Assembly: GCA_023105745.1 (NCBI GenBank) | Contig: JALGQZ010000004.1 | Location: forward strand, 69,057,112 to 69,121,111 | Reading direction: 5' to 3' | Source: Austropuccinia psidii | Lineage: Eukaryota; Basidiomycota; Pucciniomycetes; Pucciniales; Sphaerophragmiaceae | DNA length: 64,000 nt | Shown here: piece by piece, positions 60,122 through 64,000 of the stretch | Numbering within the stretch: position 1 is the first letter of the stretch | Layout of the letters: the number at the start of each line of letters is the position of its first letter | Notes under the pieces: model-generated | The model's input: the letters and a program-made list of their open reading frames with translations, nothing else | Database searches by the model: none | Told to the model about the DNA's origin: nothing | Position numbers and translations under genes: made by a program

Positions 60122-60765
60122 ATGTTTTTTTTTCTGGAAATATTACACTTCAAAAGCTGTGGTTTTTTGAATGTAACAGGTTCAATTTTTTACTTCCCAA
60201 ATCCCATTTTTAAACATTACTTTGAAGCTCTTCAATTCAAACTGATTAATTTTTCACAATTCATCATGCACCCAGCTTACAAGGCAAACAACTCTCTTTT
60301 GGATGCACAGGCAGCTGAATATGGCTATTTTAGGGAATATGAAACAAATGAAGAGCTGGTGGAAAAAATGTATTACTCAACTAAGCTTAGTAAAACAAAT
60401 TCTCAACCCAATTTAAATATCATAATTCATATTATATTTACCAAAGCAGTGATTCACAACTCTTAACATATTGTAAGTTTCAAAAACTAAATTATAAGAT
60501 ATATAAAAGCTTCAAAGGTTTAATGTAAGTGATGAAAGAAGTTTAAATGTTCCAAAATAATGAAAATATAACTCATCATGATATTGGTAAGAAATTAGCT
60601 GTGGCACTTTGCTGGTTTGGTAATAATGCTACTGGGTCTTTAGTCCAGAGAGTTGGTGAATCATTTGGTATTTTTCAGGGAGGTATTATACTTTATAGAA
60701 AAAAAACAAGTAATATTATATCCAATTTACAGATCATGATTAATTCAAGAAAATATCTCAGTTAA
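60122..60765 (+). pseudogene. Relic of a PIF/Harbinger-like transposase
   Basis: 60,547-60,765 reads VFQNNENIT-like start, then KKLAVALCWFGNNATGSLVQ and GESFGIFQGGIILY. This fits the N-terminal pattern of rust PIF/Harbinger (HARBI1-like) transposases as I remember it: HPIFQNN, then LAVAL.R.G..GN.ASV, then a G.S.G.V helix. 60,262-60,400 (HPAYKANNSLLDAQ, EYGYFREYETNEELV) may be the preceding part. Stops separate the pieces, the DDE catalytic domain is absent, and element E starts 175 bp further on. Confidence 0.45.
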
Positions 60766-60939
60766 TTCAATAACAAGGCTTTCTTTCTTGAATTGAGTTT
60801 TCTGATTGAATCTTAATTCTATTTCTCAAAAGGCCATGGAATCATTCAAACATTTCTTTTGAACAAATTAACAAGTAATTACTTCACAAAATTTTAAATT
60901 CATTTTAATATAAAATTATTAATTCCTTTTTTATGTAGC

Positions 60940-61701
60940 TGTAACAACCATCCATCAGGGGTAAGGGTATTCATTCATACACCCACTCAAACACCTCAAA
61001 TCAGCAAATCCAGTATCTGCATCAGCAGTCAGTTTCAGCAATCTTCATTCTGAAACATGCATACAGCTTGGTACATCAATACAGCCTGTCAATACCTGTA
61101 CAGGTTGGATTCACCCAATACAGTTTCAATACACCAGTATGGAACTGTATGATCACTCAAATACACCACACCTCTTGTACAGGTTCTGTACAGCTGTACA
61201 GGACCTGTATTGGCCAGACTCAATTCAATCATCAATTATTCTCATGAAAATTCTTCCTCTGGATCAGGGCTGGTGATTCTCACATATACCAGCCCCTCTT
61301 TCTCCCCCCTGGGGACTTTTCCCCAGTTAATTAATTTAGTTTATTTATTATTTTATAATTATTCTTATCCTTATTTAGGGTATTATAATTATTTAATCTT
61401 AAGTTAGTCTTTGCATTTCTCTCTTCGCCTGTACAGTATGAGTTGGGTGGCCATATCCTTATTAACCCTTCTCTTTCCATTCTGACAGGTTGAAACAGTG
61501 GACTTGGACTTGTTTGTGGTTGGCTCTTCTATTCTTTTACTCTTATCTTTTGTTGCTGCTTTTTTCTTATATTTATTCTTTAGCAATTTATCTTTAACAC
61601 TCTCAAGTATATCTCATTTTATCTTATCTTTGAGCCCTCCATAAGTGAGTCCCAGTTTACTGAGTGCCAGGCCCTCTTCACTTTGAAGAGCCCCTGTGAC
61701 A
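60940..61701 (+). repeat. Element E 5' LTR
   Basis: 762 bp, TGTAACAACC to CCCTGTGACA (the first terminus has TGTAACA for TGTCACA). About half the length of the C and D LTRs. The shared part is the promoter-to-end half; the upstream part has repeated CAATACAG/CTGTACAGG motifs instead of the minisatellite. Confidence 0.93.
61283..61338 (+). promoter_or_regulatory. LTR core of element E: TATA-like box, inverted repeat, primer block
   Basis: CATATA at 61,283-61,288, then CTGGGG-ACTTTT-CCCCAG, then AGTTAATTAATTTA at 61,325-61,338, 37 bases after the TATA-like box. Same arrangement as in element C. Confidence 0.6.
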
Positions 61702-61702
61702 T

Positions 61703-61716
61703 TAAATTAATTAACT
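61703..61716 (+). promoter_or_regulatory. Candidate self-priming primer-binding site (element E)
   Basis: TAAATTAATTAACT, one T after the LTR. It is the exact 14-base reverse complement of 61,325-61,338. It differs from the C site at one base, and the LTR block carries the matching change. Confidence 0.68.
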
Positions 61717-62411
61717 CATATTTGATTCTTTATTTTCATTCATTTATATTCATTTCCTCTCATTCATCAATTATGACCTTTTCATGATTTTATGATTTTT
61801 TATGATTTTCTATGAAATTTTCTCTCTCATCAATTTTCATCTCATTCTTTTCATTCTTATGAAAATTGATTCTTTTTCCTTTCTTAATCATTGCTGACCA
61901 TTTCATCACTTAATTTTATTTTTATCAATCAAATTTTTTCTGTGTTCTTATTCAGGTTTTATCTAGGGATTATTGATTGGTTTAATTGATTGGATTATTC
62001 ATTGGGATTCATTTGGGTTATTGATTCAGGATTTATTGGATTTATTGACTTTGAACTCTCAAGATATTGATTGATCCTCAAGAATTGATTTTGATTATTG
62101 ATTTGATTTGACTCATCAAGATATTGAATTGATTTCTGAAGATTTTGAACTGATTGATTGATTCCTCAAGACTTGATTTCATATTGAAGACACTTATTGA
62201 TTGATTATTGATTGATTATTGATTTCCTCAAGATTATTGATATTTGATTGAATTGATTGTTGATTGATTGAATTTATTTGACTGTTGATTGAATTTGATT
62301 CCTCAAGATTTGAATTGATTCCTCAAGATTCATCAAGATTTTATTGTGATTGATTTGGCCAAGCCTGATTATTCTTCTTAATACCATCAAGTTATTTTAA
62401 TTCTTTTCCAA
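61717..62411 (+). repeat. Element E leader, GATT/CTCAAGA repeats
   Basis: Low-complexity leader, strongest at 61,960-62,350, built of ATTGATTGATT and CTCAAGATT words. No frame of note. The gag ATG is at 62,412. Confidence 0.75.
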
Positions 62412-63839
62412 ATGCCAGTCCAGCATAGCCCCCCAGCAAAGAATACTAGATCCCAGAAAATTCCAGCTGTTCTCACTCCTACAGCAAGGGCTCCTCTTGA
62501 CCGCACACCATCAGTTCATCAACTGAGTGCAAATTTGGACAGAGGACCACCAATGGAAGGAGCAGCACCCTCAAGAAGAGGTGGAATGAAATCTAGAAGA
62601 TCAAGATCCTTTTCTGGACTTTTGGGTGGCTACCCTGGCATGTCTGAAGGTGCAAGAGCAAGATTAGGGGAAGTTGAAGATGAAGAGGGGGAAGAGTATG
62701 TGGAAGAGGAAGATTCTGGGGAAACTGAAGTGGCAGATGCCTTGGCAAATGCTCCAGAGGTGCCTCAGGGTTCTAATCTAGCCCTTTCTAGTCAACCTCT
62801 TGTCTCTCAAACTGATCCAAGTCTCCTCAAGATGATGGAGCAGATGACTCAATACATGGGACAACTCACTCAAGCAGTTGCCCCCAGGGACAATTCCAAA
62901 GCCCCTGCTTTCAAGACTTCATCCATGAAGGCACCTGATTCTTTTGATGGTACTCAAGCTCATAAGTTGAGAGGATTTATCCAATCCTGTCAACTAATTT
63001 TCCATAATGATCCAGCAAACTTCTTCTCTGACAGGAAGAAGGTTTTGTACTCAACTTCTTTTCTTACTGGTAGAGCTCGCAAATGGATTGAACCTTACCT
63101 CTCAAATATTTCCAATGAAGACCCTTTCTACCTCCTCAATAATTGGCCATTGTTTGAATCTCAATTATTCACTCTGTTTGGTGACCCCAATGAAGTCAGG
63201 AAAGCTGAACAAGAGTTGGACAATTTGAGGATGAAGGAAAGTGGTCATGTATCCTTGTACATAGCAGATTTCAGAAGCTTAATGTCAAGAATTGGAGATT
63301 GGGGGGAAAGAGCTTACATTCATGTGTACAGAAGAGGATTGGCATCAAGATTATTGGACCAATTGGCTTCTCACCCTGGAACTTTTGATACTCTTCAAGA
63401 ACTTATGGATGTCACTTTAGAATTAGACACAAGATATCATGAGAGGCAAAAGGAAAAGGGTGGCAATCAAGAAAAGAAGCCTCCAGTCAGTGGATCCAAT
63501 CAGTCTAGGCCTCCTCAAAACTCTTTTCAAAAGAGGCCTCATCAGAAGAAGAATAAGAAGGGCAAGCAATTTCAATCTTCAAAGGACAAACCCCATGCTG
63601 CTCTCCTCAATAAGGACAATAAATTGATCGGTTCTGAAAAGGAGAGGAGGATTCAAGCAGGGTTGTGTACTTATTGTGGTGGCAAGCACTCAATTGAAAA
63701 ATGCTTCAAGAGACCTCAGAACAAGCCTGGGTCATCATCAGGAGGCTTCCCTAGCAAGCAGGGAAAAGCCTGGGTGGGGATCATGATGTGTTCAATGGTT
63801 CTCACTTATTTCCTTCAAGAGCACAATTGTGCACTCTGA
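62412..63839 (+). CDS. Element E gag
   Basis: 475 codons starting MPVQHSPPAKNTRSQ. Same layout as element C gag: basic N-terminus, acidic tract (EDEEGEEYVEEEDSG), capsid-like region (APDSFDGTQAHKLRGF, RKWIEPYLSNI, LFTLFGDPNEVRKAE), lysine-rich segment, zinc knuckle CTYCGGKHSIEKC (CX2CX3HX4C) at about 419-431. The usual gag stop TGA after GKA is TGG here, so the frame runs 22 codons further (WVGIMMCSMVLT...) before stopping; those extra residues overlap pol and are probably not functional. No internal stop. Confidence 0.95.
   Translation: MPVQHSPPAKNTRSQKIPAVLTPTARAPLDRTPSVHQLSANLDRGPPMEGAAPSRRGGMKSRRSRSFSGLLGGYPGMSEGARARLGEVEDEEGEEYVEEEDSGETEVADALANAPEVPQGSNLALSSQPLVSQTDPSLLKMMEQMTQYMGQLTQAVAPRDNSKAPAFKTSSMKAPDSFDGTQAHKLRGFIQSCQLIFHNDPANFFSDRKKVLYSTSFLTGRARKWIEPYLSNISNEDPFYLLNNWPLFESQLFTLFGDPNEVRKAEQELDNLRMKESGHVSLYIADFRSLMSRIGDWGERAYIHVYRRGLASRLLDQLASHPGTFDTLQELMDVTLELDTRYHERQKEKGGNQEKKPPVSGSNQSRPPQNSFQKRPHQKKNKKGKQFQSSKDKPHAALLNKDNKLIGSEKERRIQAGLCTYCGGKHSIEKCFKRPQNKPGSSSGGFPSKQGKAWVGIMMCSMVLTYFLQEHNCAL
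63761..63767 (+). promoter_or_regulatory. Candidate -1 ribosomal frameshift heptamer GGGAAAA (element E)
   Basis: Gag reads G GGA AAA GCC TGG at this point. A -1 slip gives AGC CTG GGT and enters the pol frame. Same heptamer and register as in element C. Confidence 0.7.
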
Positions 63840-64000
63840 ATACTAGTGTCAAGAAATCTTTAAAGTTTCTTATTTTCTCTTCTGTCTCTGATATTTTTTA
63901 TAGTATTCTCATTGATTCTGGTGCTACAAACTCTTTTATTGCAAAGAATTTTTTTCTCAAGTACTCATTGACTCTGTCAGAGCTCCCTGAAAAGATTCCT
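63767..64000 (+). CDS. Element E pol, N-terminal part (cut by window end)
   Basis: Frame -1 relative to gag, open from the heptamer to the window end. It contains FPSRAQLC, VKKSLKF and the protease active-site motif LIDSGATNSFIAK (Asp codon 63,914-63,916), then SLTLSELPEKIP, paralleling the start of element C pol. It lacks a convincing start codon, fitting expression by frameshift. The remainder is outside the window. Confidence 0.9.

Larger units (their letters stand above)
60940..64000 (+). mobile_element. Element E: Ty3/gypsy chromovirus, 5' end only
   Basis: 5' LTR, leader, gag and the first ~75 codons of pol of a short-terminus element on the plus strand; the rest lies beyond the window. 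Upstream bases 60,935-60,939 (GTAGC) would be the left target duplication. Coding sequence is related to but clearly different from C and D, so it is a separate lineage. Confidence 0.93.

Overview
This is eukaryotic, AT-rich DNA from a basidiomycete. Several predicted proteins closely resemble retrotransposon proteins I remember from rust fungi (Pucciniales), most specifically the myrtle rust Austropuccinia psidii. That identification rests on memory plus the genome style (long AT-rich LTRs, nested Ty3/gypsy elements, a host gene with many short introns). No search was run.

More than 85% of the window is LTR-retrotransposon sequence from two Ty3/gypsy chromovirus groups. The 'short-terminus' group (elements C, D and E) has LTRs running TGTCACA...TGTGACA and separate gag and pol frames. 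The 'long-LTR' group (elements A and B) has ~2 kb AT-rich LTRs running TGTGAACC...CCTTACA and, in my reading, one gag-pol frame. Nearly every boundary can be fixed by a target-site duplication (TSD) read directly from the sequence.

Layout. 1-6,219: solo and broken LTRs of both groups. 6,220-37,929 (- strand): element D (TSD GACTT) sits in an older LTR and holds element A (12,903-34,960), which holds element C (22,019-31,757, TSD TTGTT). C is the youngest: its two LTRs show one visible substitution and one 10-bp repeat-unit difference. 37,935-42,867: the rest of the broken LTR, then one long LTR nested in another of its own family (inner TSD ATTAT). 42,875-54,962 (- strand): element B (TSD GATAC), a pol deletion derivative with a short-group LTR in its 3' LTR and a long-group solo LTR in its gag. 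54,968-60,939: the only host-like island, with one spliced gene (11 exons, about 470-475 residues) of a conserved fungal family of unknown function and a relic of a PIF/Harbinger-like transposase. 60,940-64,000 (+ strand): the 5' LTR, gag and start of pol of element E, cut by the window edge.

The most interesting signals are in the short-terminus group. The 14 bases one base after the 5' LTR are the reverse complement of a 14-base block inside the LTR, about 36 bases after a TATA-like motif, and the two sites covary between elements C and E. This is what a Tf1-like self-priming retrotransposon would need. The same group carries a conserved GGGAAAA heptamer in the right register for -1 frameshifting from gag to pol, and a length-variable TGCGCAAA minisatellite in its LTRs.
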